Assembly (NCBI RefSeq): GCF_025215495.1
Contig: NZ_CP104302.1
Coordinates: forward strand, 2,108,001 to 2,172,000
Direction: 5' to 3'
DNA length: 64,000 bases
From: Mycolicibacterium brumae
Lineage (GTDB): Bacteria; Actinomycetota; Actinomycetes; Mycobacteriales; Mycobacteriaceae
This document shows, one piece after another, positions 44,515-53,233 of the stretch. A program made the translations under genes and the position numbers. How positions within the stretch are numbered: position 1 is the first letter of the stretch; each line of letters opens with the position of its first letter. The notes beneath the pieces were generated by a model. It was given only the letters and a program-made list of their open reading frames with translations. It made no database searches and had not been told where the DNA came from.

Positions 44515-44679
44515 TCAGGCCGCGGTCGGCAGGCTGGTCATGGTCCGTCGGGCGTGCGATCGCAGGTGCTCACGTGGCCGGTCCGGGTGCTTGGGGTCAG
44601 CCGGTGGGATGAACCAGGGGTGGCGGTCGGCGCCGAGGTACACCTGCCAGCCGCCGTGATGAATCATCGTGTGATGGTG
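44515..44679 (-). pseudogene. DUF222/HNH gene, C-terminal fragment (cut off by RIT element)
   Basis: The last 54 codons of the HNH gene whose main part lies at 48043-49353. Read from 44679 the fragment begins HHHTMIHHGGWQVYLGADRH, then HPWFIPPADPKHP, a typical 13E12 protein ending, and stops at TGA 44517-44515. It supplies the final His block of the HNH domain, missing from the N-terminal part. It has no start of its own. Confidence 0.88.
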
Positions 44680-44770
44680 TCGGCATTATGCCGAGTCGGC
44701 GGTTATGCCGATTTTGAGGGAGTCTGTGCTGGTCAGTGGGTTTTCGGTGGAGTTGTTGTCGGCATAATTT
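44680..44770. repeat. RIT terminal inverted repeat, left (91 bp)
   Basis: Identical to the reverse complement of 47932-48022. It contains the palindrome TCGGCATTATGCCGA at its outer edge (44680-44694), a second TTATGCCGA at 44703-44711 and the inverse TCGGCATAA at 44759-44767, likely recombinase-binding sites. The stop codon of the third recombinase gene shares its last base with the repeat's inner edge. Confidence 0.93.
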
Positions 44771-45759
44771 CAGAGGGATTCAAGGAATGCGAGCAGTTTG
44801 TCGGGTGGTCGGTATCGGCCTGGGCGTGTGGTGATGGGGGCGGTTCGGTCGAGTGCTCGTTGTTTGAGTTCGAGGTCGGCTTGTAGGTAAATCCTTGTGG
44901 TGGTGAGGCTTTCATGTCCGAGCCATAGTGCGATGACGGTGGTGTCGACTCCGGCGTGGAGCAGTCGCATGGCCGCTGTGTGCCGCAGCACGTGCGGGGT
45001 GATGTGTTTGTTGGCCAGGGAGGGGCACGATGCCGTCGCGGTGGCGGCGTGTACTGCGACGCGTTGGGCGAGGGCGTCCAGGCTCAGCGGGCCGCCACGG
45101 TTGGTCGCGAACAGCAGATCTGAGTCGGGGTCGGACGTTTCGGCTATCCAGGTTCTCAGGATCGCGACGGTGGTGTTGGTCAGCGGGGTGATGCGGTGTT
45201 TGCGTCCTTTTCCGCGGCAGGCGACGTGGGCTGCGGTGTCAAGGTGGATGTCGTTGCGAGTCAACGCGGTTAGCTCTGATGCGCGTAGCCCGGTCTGGAT
45301 AGCCAGCGCAAGGATGGCGTGGTCGCGTCGCCCGGTGCGGGTGGCCCGGTCAGGGGCGTTGAGCAGTGCTCGGGCTTCGATGTCGGCGAGGTAGGTGATG
45401 ACGGTGTGGTCGGCGCGCTTGGCAGGTATCGCCAGCACCCGGGTGATGTCTGCGGCATGCTCGGGATGGCGCTGCGCGGCGAATCCGAATAGGGAGTGGA
45501 TCGCCGCGAGGCGGGCATTTCGGGTGCGCGCACTGTTGGCGCGGTCATGCTCGAGGTGGTCGAGGAACGCTGACACGGTGTCTGCGTTGACATCGTTGAA
45601 TTGCAGACGGCAACACGGTGTCTGGGTCCGTTCGCTGATGAAGGTCAGCAGCATGCGCAGGGTGTCGCGGTAGGCGGCGATGGTGTGCGGGCTGGCCTGG
45701 CGCTGGGTGATGAGCCGTTGAGTGAAGAACGCTTGAACGGTCGCGGCGATGGCGGTCAT
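44770..45759 (-). CDS. RIT tyrosine recombinase, third gene
   Basis: A 329-residue tyrosine recombinase. Residues ~1-110 are the SAM-like core-binding domain (HTIAAYRDTLRMLLTFI). The catalytic domain has the first Arg in IQTGLRASELTALT, HVLRHTAAMRLLHAG with His/Arg, LGHESLTTTRIY with the second His and the nucleophile Tyr, so all residues needed for strand exchange are present. The ATG at 45759 overlaps the stop of the second recombinase gene (ATGA). A longer frame upstream is not coding. Codon choice is less GC-biased than in neighbouring housekeeping genes, a sign of transfer. Confidence 0.92.
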   Translation of the reverse strand: MTAIAATVQAFFTQRLITQRQASPHTIAAYRDTLRMLLTFISERTQTPCCRLQFNDVNADTVSAFLDHLEHDRANSARTRNARLAAIHSLFGFAAQRHPEHAADITRVLAIPAKRADHTVITYLADIEARALLNAPDRATRTGRRDHAILALAIQTGLRASELTALTRNDIHLDTAAHVACRGKGRKHRITPLTNTTVAILRTWIAETSDPDSDLLFATNRGGPLSLDALAQRVAVHAATATASCPSLANKHITPHVLRHTAAMRLLHAGVDTTVIALWLGHESLTTTRIYLQADLELKQRALDRTAPITTRPGRYRPPDKLLAFLESL

Positions 45760-46685
45760 CGCTGATGGTCCTCCTGGTCGGGTTCCAGACGTTGGGCGGC
45801 TTCGATGAGCAGTTCCGGGGCTGCAGACAGATACCAGTAGGTGTCCGATGGCGAGACGTGCCCGAGATAGGTCGACAACAGGGGCATGCGACTGGCGACG
45901 TCGTCGCCGTCGCGATACCAGTCCAAAACGGTGGCGATGGCGAAGGTGTGCCGTAGGTCGTGCGGGCGGGGCCGGCACCGCGGCCCGCGCGCCCGCAGCC
46001 CGACTCGCTCGGTGAGCTGGTGGAACACCTCGTGGGCGTTTTTATAGATCAGCCGGGTGCCGGCGTTGGAAACGAACCAGGCATCAGTGCGTGGCGACGG
46101 GCACAGCGCGTCACGGGTCTCGGCGTAGCAGGTCAACGCGTTGGTGACGCTGGAATGCAGCGGCAATTGCCGGGACTTGCCGAACTTGGCATTGCGCACC
46201 GTGATCAGCGCGCCGGGAAGATCGACGTCACCACGGTCCAACGCGATGGCTTCGCCGATGCGCAACCCGGTGGCGGCCAACAGTCCGATCAAGGTGGCGT
46301 AGGTCATCCCCCGCAACCGTGATCGCAGATTCCGGGCCTCCGCCATCAACGCGGCGATCTCGGCGTCGGTGTAGAGGTAGGGAACCGCCCGATGAGATCG
46401 CCCGGGCAGCAGGTCAGCAGGCGGGATCTCGGTGGCTGGGTCGATTGCGGCCAGATAGCGCGCGAATCCGCGCACCGCTGACAGCCGAGCGCCGTGCCAG
46501 ACAGGGTCTGCGCCCACCGGCTCAGTGGCCCACCTCAGCGCCAACTCGACGGTCACGCGCTGCGCGCCGACCCGCCCAGCCTCGGCGACGAAGTCAGCCA
46601 GCAACCCGCCGGCGCGTTCAAGCTTGAATCCCAGCGCACGCCGCATGGTGAGGTAGTCGGCCAACGCGTCGGCCAGGGCGGTCAT
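45756..46685 (-). CDS. RIT tyrosine recombinase, second gene
   Basis: A 309-residue tyrosine recombinase with N-terminal core-binding domain (LADYLTMRRALGFKLERAGG) and catalytic motifs AATGLRIGEAIALDRGD (Arg), RPHDLRHTFAIATVLDWY (His-Arg), LSTYLGHVSPSDTYWYLS (His and Tyr). It is the middle of the trio: its ATG overlaps the first gene's stop by 4 bases and its stop overlaps the third gene's ATG by 4 bases. Translation of all three is therefore probably coupled and stoichiometric. Confidence 0.92.
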   Translation of the reverse strand: MTALADALADYLTMRRALGFKLERAGGLLADFVAEAGRVGAQRVTVELALRWATEPVGADPVWHGARLSAVRGFARYLAAIDPATEIPPADLLPGRSHRAVPYLYTDAEIAALMAEARNLRSRLRGMTYATLIGLLAATGLRIGEAIALDRGDVDLPGALITVRNAKFGKSRQLPLHSSVTNALTCYAETRDALCPSPRTDAWFVSNAGTRLIYKNAHEVFHQLTERVGLRARGPRCRPRPHDLRHTFAIATVLDWYRDGDDVASRMPLLSTYLGHVSPSDTYWYLSAAPELLIEAAQRLEPDQEDHQR

Positions 46686-47884
46686 GACGGGCTCCCAGAC
46701 GGCCAGGGCCGAGTCACCGAGACGAGCCGGCCGTGGTCGACCTTGGCGTAGATGGCGGTGCTGTTCAGTTCCCGGTGCCGCAACAGTTGTCCGACTTCCT
46801 CCAGGGAAGCGCCCGCCTGTAACACGCTGGTGGCGGTGGTGTGTCGCAGCCGATGCGCCCCGATGCGCTCAATGCCGGCCCGAACACACGCACGGCCCAC
46901 CACGGCGCAAACCGAACCGCTCGCCAGCGGCTGATGCGGGGCAAGAGCCGTCAGAAAGACCTGCCGATACGAAGATGTCGGCCTGCCCGCACGCAGATAA
47001 CCAACCAGCGCCTGTCCCACGTCAACCGGCAGCGGAAGCTTGTCATGTTGATTGCCTTTGCCACGGATGACGAGTTCGCCAGCGCGCCAATCGATATCAT
47101 CGAGTTCCATGGCGGCGACTTCACCGGCGCGCAACCCCAGCCGCGTCAACACCGTCAGGATCGCGAAGTCCCGCCGACCCACAAGCCGATTCTGCTCGCA
47201 AGACTCCAGCAGCACCCGCACCTGATCAGGTCGCACAGAACGCGGCAGCCACGCCAATCGCCAACCCGCCACCGCCGGGACAGCCGAGACCAGATCAGTC
47301 TCCACCCGCCCGGTCAACAACAGGAACCGCAGCAAAGACCGCAACGCCGTAACCATCAACTTCGCCGCGCCCGTCGATCGAACTGAAGCCTCGGCGACGA
47401 CGAACCGTGTGACCGTGCCGGCGGTCAACTCGCGCAGCTCACCGGACCCCGAACGCGTCAAGAACAGCCGCGCCTCTTGCGCGTAGTAACGCACCGTGGC
47501 CGCCACCAAGCCGCGCTCACAGAACAGATAGGCCCGGTACTCGGTCAAGAGTTCCTCCACCGGGCCTGACGGCACCCGCGGCACCGGTGCCGGCGCCGCG
47601 CCCACTGCGCGTAAATGCCCCAGCAGTGGCGCCAACCCGCGCGCGGACAACCAACCCACATACCCCCGCGCCGACCGAACCGATAGAAATGCTTGCACCA
47701 GTTCGTCATTCAGCTCACTCGGCGCCACACCCTCAAACGCCATCCAGCGACTCAGATGCGCCATCAAGCGCAACTGATTCGCCGCCGACAACGGCGCATA
47801 ACCCACCGACTCCAGCGCTACGGAGAACCCCGCGGCAAACTCCTGCAACGGGCCATCCACCCGCACACGCGACACCACAACCAT
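46682..47884 (-). CDS. RIT tyrosine recombinase, first gene
   Basis: A 400-residue tyrosine recombinase, the longest of the trio, with about 110 extra N-terminal residues before the core-binding domain (LLTEYRAYLFCERGLVAATV). Catalytic motifs: TRLGLRAGEVAAMELDDID (Arg), IGAHRLRHTTATSVLQAG (His-Arg), LLRHRELNSTAIYAKVDH (His and Tyr). The ATG at 47884 has a GGAAGGA ribosome site 8 bases upstream; an in-frame extension towards the terminal repeat is possible but unsupported. The promoter must lie in or next to the right terminal repeat. Confidence 0.92.
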   Translation of the reverse strand: MVVVSRVRVDGPLQEFAAGFSVALESVGYAPLSAANQLRLMAHLSRWMAFEGVAPSELNDELVQAFLSVRSARGYVGWLSARGLAPLLGHLRAVGAAPAPVPRVPSGPVEELLTEYRAYLFCERGLVAATVRYYAQEARLFLTRSGSGELRELTAGTVTRFVVAEASVRSTGAAKLMVTALRSLLRFLLLTGRVETDLVSAVPAVAGWRLAWLPRSVRPDQVRVLLESCEQNRLVGRRDFAILTVLTRLGLRAGEVAAMELDDIDWRAGELVIRGKGNQHDKLPLPVDVGQALVGYLRAGRPTSSYRQVFLTALAPHQPLASGSVCAVVGRACVRAGIERIGAHRLRHTTATSVLQAGASLEEVGQLLRHRELNSTAIYAKVDHGRLVSVTRPWPSGSPS

Positions 47885-47931
47885 GACCAAAGTCCTTCCA
47901 ATCCGACGGAAGAACCAAGCATCACCGGCCA

Positions 47932-48022
47932 AAATTATGCCGACAACAACTCCACCGAAAACCCACTGACCAGCACAGACTCCCTCAAAATCGGCATAAC
48001 CGCCGACTCGGCATAATGCCGA
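47932..48022. repeat. RIT terminal inverted repeat, right (91 bp)
   Basis: Perfect inverted copy of 44680-44770. Its outer edge continues into a separate 20-bp palindrome at 48023-48042 that has no counterpart at the left end. Confidence 0.93.
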
Positions 48023-48042
48023 TTATTCCGATATCGGAATAA
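48023..48042. repeat. 20-bp perfect palindrome at one end of the RIT element
   Basis: TTATTCCGATATCGGAATAA is its own reverse complement. It sits between the right terminal repeat and the interrupted HNH gene. The left junction goes straight from the repeat into HNH codons, so this is not a target duplication. It is either a one-sided part of the element or a trace of how it integrated. Confidence 0.85.
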
Positions 48043-49353
48043 CCGGCACAGCATCACCCCGTTGTCGACGCTGGTCACCCCATCGGCCTCCCACGCTTGG
48101 ATGTGGTGAGCGTCACACCACGACGCCGGCCGGCCGCACCCCGGAAACGCGCACCCGCCATCCCGGGCGATCAGCGCCTTGCGGATCCGCGGTGAGAACA
48201 AGCGTTGCATCCGGCCCACATCCAACGGCGCCCCGGCACCGTCGACCAGGATGGTGTCGACGGTCGCGTCACACGAGATCAGGGTCGCGGTCTTCTTCGT
48301 GACCGGGCCGGTGAACCCCAACTGATCCACCGACTGTTCGACGGCTGACCCCCAGCTTGGTGTGGTGGCGGGGCGGATGAGGCTCACGTGGGGCAGGACT
48401 CCGCCGGAGGTGGGGCGCTCATACCCGGATAGGTAGGCCCGGATGACCTGGGCGAACCCGTCAGCACGGCGTTTGCCCACCGGGCGGGGATCTACCGACC
48501 CGTCCGGGCCCGGGACCGGCCGGCATAAGGCGTCCAGGGCGGCGTGCAACTCCTCCCCCGCCACCACATCCAAATCGAAGGATCCGACGATGCAGCCATC
48601 GGCGCCCTGGGTCAGGGTCATCTCATTGAGCGCCTCATCCTCAGCCACCGGCACCGGCGACGCCGGATTGTCGGGGGTGCGGGCGATCGCGATCGCCCGG
48701 GCTTTCTTGGCAACCTCACCCGGCGTCGTTTGCACCATTAACGTCGCGACGACGTCGGCGCGCTGCTGCTCGTCGAGGTCGACCCGAGCCCCGATATGAG
48801 CCACACCCACACCGATGGCGTCCGCCAACTCGGCGCCCATCCCGGCGAGACGCTGCGCCTGGGTCACCGCCGGCAACTCATGGGCCGCGCGCCCCACCCG
48901 GGCCAGCCGGTACGCCGTCCCGGGCACCACACCGAGGCCGGTCAATAACTGCGCCCCGGAGCGCAGATGCCGGCGGGTGGGGACACCGGCGCGTTCAGCG
49001 GCGGCGGTCGCCGAGGCCAACACATGATCAGCCAGATTCCGCAGACCCACCGCCGCAACCAGCACCGCATCCAACCTCGGCTCGTCGAACACCCGCGTCG
49101 GGTTGTACAGCAGATCGAACAACCGCCGCGACCCGTCATCACCATCGGGTGGGCCCGGGACCGACGAACCCGGCGGGGACGAACCAGGTGGCGATGACGT
49201 CGGCGGTGCGACGAGCGCTGGCGGCGAGACGGTCACCGCCGGAGGGCTGGTCGTCGGTGGCGGGGCGAGCTGATCAATCAGCGTCCCCACGAACCCGTCG
49301 ATCTCACAAATGAAGGCGTCGAGGCCGACGGCCTCAGAAACTGTGGATTCCAT
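48043..49353 (-). pseudogene. DUF222/HNH endonuclease-like (13E12 family), N-terminal part, split by RIT element
   Basis: About 437 codons of a 13E12-type protein starting MESTVSEAVGLDAFICEIDG (ATG 49353). It has the DUF222 domain, a Pro/Ser-rich low-complexity stretch near residues 45-75, and most of the HNH domain: CAFPGCGRPASWCDAHHIQAW, then VDNGVMLCR. The frame then runs through the palindrome and terminal repeat to a false stop at 47935. The real ending lies at 44515-44679, and the two halves are in compatible frames with one uncertain base at the junction. The broken HNH motif makes the product probably inactive. Confidence 0.88.
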
Positions 49354-49631
49354 CGCACGTACCAGGCTTCCCAACAGTGGCGCCCGAGGGCGCGAATCGC
49401 TGACTGTGTGGTTCCGGTTCGAAACCCCGACCTACGGGGGGCTCTGATTCTGGTACGGCTATTGACGGTGATTACGCTGATTCTGACTACGCTATTCGAA
49501 CCTACGTACTATGATACACCTCACATCAGACCTCCGCAAGGCCTCAAAAAGAGGTAATTCGAACTCCTTTGCGATCCCAGAAGGTGCCCAACCGCGCCAG
49601 GCAGTGAGGTCGAGCGGCCCGGGAACGCGGC

Positions 49632-50915
49632 TCACGTCAGGTAGCGGTAAGCGGGTGACCCCGGCTCCAACTGCTCGATGTGGCACTCGGACTTCTCCAT
49701 CCGGGCCAGCAGCCCGTCCAGGTCCCCGGCGTTGCTGAGCTCCACACCCACCAGCGCCGCGCCGGTCTCCCGGTTATTGCGCTTGAGGTACTCGAACAGG
49801 GTGATGTCGTCGTCGGGGCCGAGCACCTCGTCGAGGAAGCGGCGCAGCGCGCCGGGCTCCTGCGGGAAATCCACCAGGAAGTAGTGCTTGAGGCCCAGGT
49901 GCACCAGTGAACGCTCCAGCACCTCGCCGTATCGGGAGACGTCGTTGTTGCCACCGGAGATCAGGCAGACGATCGTCGACCCCGGTTCGATGGCGATATC
50001 GGCTTCCATCAACCCGGCCACCGACAACGCGCCCGCCGGCTCGGCGATGATGCCCTCATTCTGGTAGAGGTCGAGCATGGCGGTGCAGACCGCGCCTTCG
50101 TCGACCGTCATCAGCGAGACCATGTCGCCGGCCCCGGACAGCACCCGGAACGGCAGGTCGCCGGCGCGCGCCACCGCGGCGCCGTCGACGAACTGGTCGA
50201 CGTGTTCCAGGGTCACCGGCTGCCCCTCGGCCAGCGCGGCGACCATCGCGGCCGCCCCCGCCGGTTCGATGCCCAGCACCGAGGTGTTGCGGGTGCGTTC
50301 GGCCAGGTAGGCGGTCATGCCACTGATGCAGCCGCCGCCACCGACCGGGATGACCACCAGATCGGGTTCGCGACCGAGCTGCTCGAGGATCTCGACGGCG
50401 ACAGTGCCCTGTCCCGCCATCGTGCGTAGATCGTTGTACGGCGGAACCAGCGTCGCTCCGGTGCGGGCGACGTCTTCGGCAGCCGCGGCGGCGGCGATGT
50501 CGAAGGTCGCGCCACCAACGATCAGCTCGATGAACTCACCACCGTGATAGCGGATCCGGTCCCGCTTCTGCTTCGGGGTCTTCGCCGGCACGTAGACCCG
50601 GCCGCGCACGCCCATCGAGCGGCAGGCCAGCGCGAATCCCTGAGCGTGGTTGCCGGCGGACGCGCAGACCACGCCGGCAGCGATCTCCGCCGGGGTGAGC
50701 TGCTTGATCAGGTTGTAGGCGCCGCGGATCTTGTAGGACCGAACCACCTGCTGATCCTCGCGCTTGAGGTAGACCTGGGCGCCGGTCAGCTGGGAGAGCC
50801 GCTCACTGACCTGCAGCGGGGTGCGCGTCACCAAGCCGGCAATGCGAGCCGCCGCCGCATCGATATCGGTGGCGGTGATCTCGGAGTGCGGCGGTTGGCT
50901 CAGCTCGGCGGACAC
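49632..50915 (-). CDS. ilvA: threonine ammonia-lyase (threonine dehydratase)
   Basis: IlvA deaminates threonine to 2-oxobutyrate, the first step to isoleucine. The 427-residue PLP enzyme has the lysine motif VVRSYKIRGAYNLI, CASAGNHAQGFALA, the phosphate-binding PVGGGGCISG and LISGGNNDVSRYGE. A single C-terminal ACT-like regulatory domain (residues ~340-427, HYFLVDFPQEPGALRRFLDEV) implies feedback control by isoleucine; enterobacterial IlvA has two such domains. GTG 50915 is the start. It matches Rv1559. Confidence 0.94.
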   Translation of the reverse strand: MSAELSQPPHSEITATDIDAAAARIAGLVTRTPLQVSERLSQLTGAQVYLKREDQQVVRSYKIRGAYNLIKQLTPAEIAAGVVCASAGNHAQGFALACRSMGVRGRVYVPAKTPKQKRDRIRYHGGEFIELIVGGATFDIAAAAAAEDVARTGATLVPPYNDLRTMAGQGTVAVEILEQLGREPDLVVIPVGGGGCISGMTAYLAERTRNTSVLGIEPAGAAAMVAALAEGQPVTLEHVDQFVDGAAVARAGDLPFRVLSGAGDMVSLMTVDEGAVCTAMLDLYQNEGIIAEPAGALSVAGLMEADIAIEPGSTIVCLISGGNNDVSRYGEVLERSLVHLGLKHYFLVDFPQEPGALRRFLDEVLGPDDDITLFEYLKRNNRETGAALVGVELSNAGDLDGLLARMEKSECHIEQLEPGSPAYRYLT

Positions 50916-51021
50916 CGGTATATGGTGCCACGCCCCACCCGACCGTCTGACTACCGCCGCTCCCAGCCGTCGAAGCGAACTAGGTACTTCTACCCCATCG
51001 GCGGGCCCCTACCGTCGATCC

Positions 51022-51336
51022 GTGATCGATTACCCGAAGTTTCCCCAGGTCCGCGTCGTCAAACCCACCGAGCGAAGCGTCGTCCGATCAATGCTCGCCG
51101 CAGCGGTGCTGGTCTGGCTGACCGTCAGTGTCTGGGCCCTCATCGCGCACGCGGCCGACTACGCCCCGGTCGGACTCAAACAGTGGGCGGGCCTGGTGCT
51201 CAGCGCGCTGTTCATCGGCGGTCCGCTCTACACCTTCATCTACGCCGTGTACACCGTCCCGGTGGCCATCGCTCTCGGATTGCTCGGCAGCCGCCTGCAG
51301 TTCGGAACCTCGACCGGCGCGCCGAGGACGAAGTGA
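51022..51336 (+). CDS. small membrane protein of unknown function
   Basis: A 104-residue protein with two transmembrane helices (residues ~22-43 and ~54-82) and short charged ends. The GTG at 51022 is chosen because a TACCGT -10 box (51010-51015) lies exactly 6 bases upstream, predicting a leaderless mRNA, and because the N-terminus then precedes the first helix directly. It is divergent from ilvA. I recognise no family. Confidence 0.6.
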   Translation: MIDYPKFPQVRVVKPTERSVVRSMLAAAVLVWLTVSVWALIAHAADYAPVGLKQWAGLVLSALFIGGPLYTFIYAVYTVPVAIALGLLGSRLQFGTSTGAPRTK

Positions 51337-51445
51337 CTGCCGCCGCCCCGCTGATCACGGCGATCAGGCCGGCTCCACGTCCGCGTCCGGCGGGGCTGGG
51401 CACGCACGTGTGTTTTCGCCGCCCGGTGCGTCACACTGTCTGACG

Positions 51446-52120
51446 ATGACCGACACCGCCGACTCCGCAGCTGCCCCGGCAATCCGGCCCGAATCCCGGC
51501 TGGTGGCGCTGCTGGCGATCGGCGCGGTGATCTCCCTGCAGATCGCGATCCCGGAGCGCTACACGGCGGTGCCCCGGATTCCGATGATCGCTCTGGAATC
51601 GCTGCTGATCGTGGTGATCCTGGTGAGCAATCCGCTCACCGCACATCGCTGGACAGTGCTGGGCACCTGGTCGATGCGGCTGCTGATCGGCGCGATCACC
51701 CTCGACAACACCCTGGCCGCGATAGTGCTGGACTGGCACATCATCAACGGGGAGATGGCCGACGCCGCCCCGGTGCTATTGGGCAGCGGCGCGGCGGTCT
51801 ATCTGACCAACGTCATCGCATTCGGGCTCTGGTACTGGGCCCTGGACCGCGGCGGGCCCGCCCAACGCGCCGCTGGGACGACGCGGTACCCGGCGTTCCA
51901 ATTCCCGCAGATGACGTCCCCGCCGGGACAGGTCCGGCCCGGCTGGCGGCCGATGTGCTTCGACTACCTGTACGTCGGGTTCACCAACTCGATCGCGTTC
52001 TCCCCCACCGACACCATGCCACTGGCTCGGTGGGCCAAGGCCATGATGATCGTGCAATCCCTGGTTGCGACGACGACGATCGCGCTGGTCTTCGCCCGCG
52101 CGGTCAGCGTGCTGAATTAG
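51446..52120 (+). CDS. DUF1345-like membrane protein
   Basis: A 224-residue protein with about five hydrophobic segments: residues ~20-35, 45-65, 72-95, 110-132 and 195-220. The region FDYLYVGFTNSIAFSPTDTMPL is soluble-looking and conserved in style. Proteins annotated DUF1345 share this size and a Y-x-x-F-x-x-x-x-A-F-S-x-x-D pattern, so I make that call with limited confidence. Start at ATG 51446. The gene is followed after 9 bases by the alcohol dehydrogenase, whose -10 box begins on this gene's stop codon. Confidence 0.6.
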   Translation: MTDTADSAAAPAIRPESRLVALLAIGAVISLQIAIPERYTAVPRIPMIALESLLIVVILVSNPLTAHRWTVLGTWSMRLLIGAITLDNTLAAIVLDWHIINGEMADAAPVLLGSGAAVYLTNVIAFGLWYWALDRGGPAQRAAGTTRYPAFQFPQMTSPPGQVRPGWRPMCFDYLYVGFTNSIAFSPTDTMPLARWAKAMMIVQSLVATTTIALVFARAVSVLN

Positions 52121-52123
52121 GGT
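52118..52123 (+). promoter_or_regulatory. -10 box of leaderless alcohol dehydrogenase transcript
   Basis: TAGGGT, whose TAG is also the stop codon of the preceding gene, ends 6 bases before the GTG at 52130. Confidence 0.5.
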
Positions 52124-52129
52124 CGGCTG

Positions 52130-53233
52130 GTGCGGGTTTCGGCGGCGGTGGTCCCTCACGTCGGCGCGCCGTTCTCCGTGACCGAGGTGGATCTCGACGA
52201 ACCCCGCGCCGACGAAGTCCTGGTGCAGATCGCCGGAGTAGGCCTGTGCCACACCGACATCGCGGTGCGCGACGGGCACCTGCCGTTCCCGCTGCCCGGC
52301 GTCTTGGGGCACGAAGGCGCGGGCGTTGTGGTCGACGTGGGCGCCGAGGTGACCGACCTGGCCGTCGGCGACAAGGTGGTGCTGAGCATCGACAGCTGCG
52401 GAGACTGCCTCAACTGCGCGCAGTCCGCGCCGGCATATTGCCTGCAGTCCACCCGGCGAAACTTCTCCGGCGCCCGGCCCGACGGGTCGGCAGCGCTGCA
52501 TTCCCAGGAAGCCGCGCTGGGATCGGCGTTCTTCGGGCAGTCATCGTTCGCCTCCCACGCGCTCGCCCGCCGACGCAACGCGGTGAAGCTGCCCGACGAC
52601 GCGCAGATCGAACTGATGGGACCGCTGGGCTGCGGCATCCAGACCGGCGCCGGCGCGGTGATGAACGCATTGGATGTGCGGCCGGGTTTGTCGGTGCTGA
52701 TCGCCGGGGGCGGGTCGGTCGGGCTGGCCGCGTTGCTGGCCGGCGTGGTCCGGGAGGCCGGGCAGCTCATCGTCGTCGAACCGAACCCGGCCCGACGGGC
52801 GTTGGCGCTCGAACTCGGGGCGACCCACGTGATCGACCCGGCCGCCGCAGATCTGGGCAAACTGGTCCGCGCGATCGCCCCGGCGGGCGTGACTCACGCG
52901 CTGGACACCACCGCGATCCCCACGGTGATCGAGTCACTGACCCGCACGCTGGGAGTGCGCGGTGTGCTCGGCCTGGTCGGGGTGCCGGCCGATCCAGGCG
53001 CCGCGTTCAGCACCCGGATGGCCGGATTCACCATGGCGGGCAGGATGATTCGCGGAATCGTCGAGGGAGACGCCGACCCGCAGAGCTTCATCCCCCACCT
53101 GTACGACCTGCACCGGCAGGGCAGGTTTCCGTTCGACCGGCTGATCAGCACCCGCCCCCTGGCACAGATCAACGAGGCGATCGCCGATCAGCTCAGCGGC
53201 GCGGCCGTGAAGGTTGTGCTCACACCCGGCTGA
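52130..53233 (+). CDS. zinc-dependent alcohol dehydrogenase
   Basis: A 367-residue medium-chain dehydrogenase/reductase. Catalytic zinc ligands are in [12 protein letters not shown] (Cys) and LGHEGAGVV (His-Glu). The structural zinc lobe is complete: [17 protein letters not shown]. The NAD(P)-binding Rossmann motif is [15 protein letters not shown], followed by Glu in VVEPNP, which favours NAD over NADP. The sequence resembles aryl- and benzyl-alcohol dehydrogenases. Its end overlaps the convergent Ddn-like gene by 14 bases. Confidence 0.9.
   Translation: MRVSAAVVPHVGAPFSVTEVDLDEPRADEVLVQIAGVGLCHTDIAVRDGHLPFPLPGVLGHEGAGVVVDVGAEVTDLAVGDKVVLSIDSCGDCLNCAQSAPAYCLQSTRRNFSGARPDGSAALHSQEAALGSAFFGQSSFASHALARRRNAVKLPDDAQIELMGPLGCGIQTGAGAVMNALDVRPGLSVLIAGGGSVGLAALLAGVVREAGQLIVVEPNPARRALALELGATHVIDPAAADLGKLVRAIAPAGVTHALDTTAIPTVIESLTRTLGVRGVLGLVGVPADPGAAFSTRMAGFTMAGRMIRGIVEGDADPQSFIPHLYDLHRQGRFPFDRLISTRPLAQINEAIADQLSGAAVKVVLTPG

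Larger units (their letters stand above)
44680..48022 (-). mobile_element. RIT (recombinase-in-trio) element with 91-bp terminal inverted repeats
   Basis: A 3343-bp element bounded by perfect 91-bp inverted repeats (44680-44770 and 47932-48022). It contains three consecutive tyrosine recombinase genes on the minus strand, each overlapping the next by 4 bases, with nothing else inside. This is the defining layout of RIT elements. It splits a DUF222/HNH gene between the Cys-x-(Phe) and His-His-His parts of its nuclease motif. Intact genes and identical repeats suggest recent activity. Confidence 0.92.

Noticed and set aside
44770-45978. Longer start for the third RIT recombinase at 45978
   Set aside because: The extra ~73 residues are antisense-like Arg/Pro-rich sequence overlapping the second recombinase; the ATGA overlap at 45756-45759 is the natural start.
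49408-49440. GGTTCGAAACCCC as the T-arm of a tRNA or a phage attachment remnant
   Set aside because: The stem pairs only two or three bases and no acceptor, D or anticodon arm is found nearby.
49492-49738. Short open frames on both strands between the HNH gene and ilvA
   Set aside because: No ribosome site, no conserved-looking sequence, and both run into the end of ilvA. The 49354-49631 gap holds nothing I can support.
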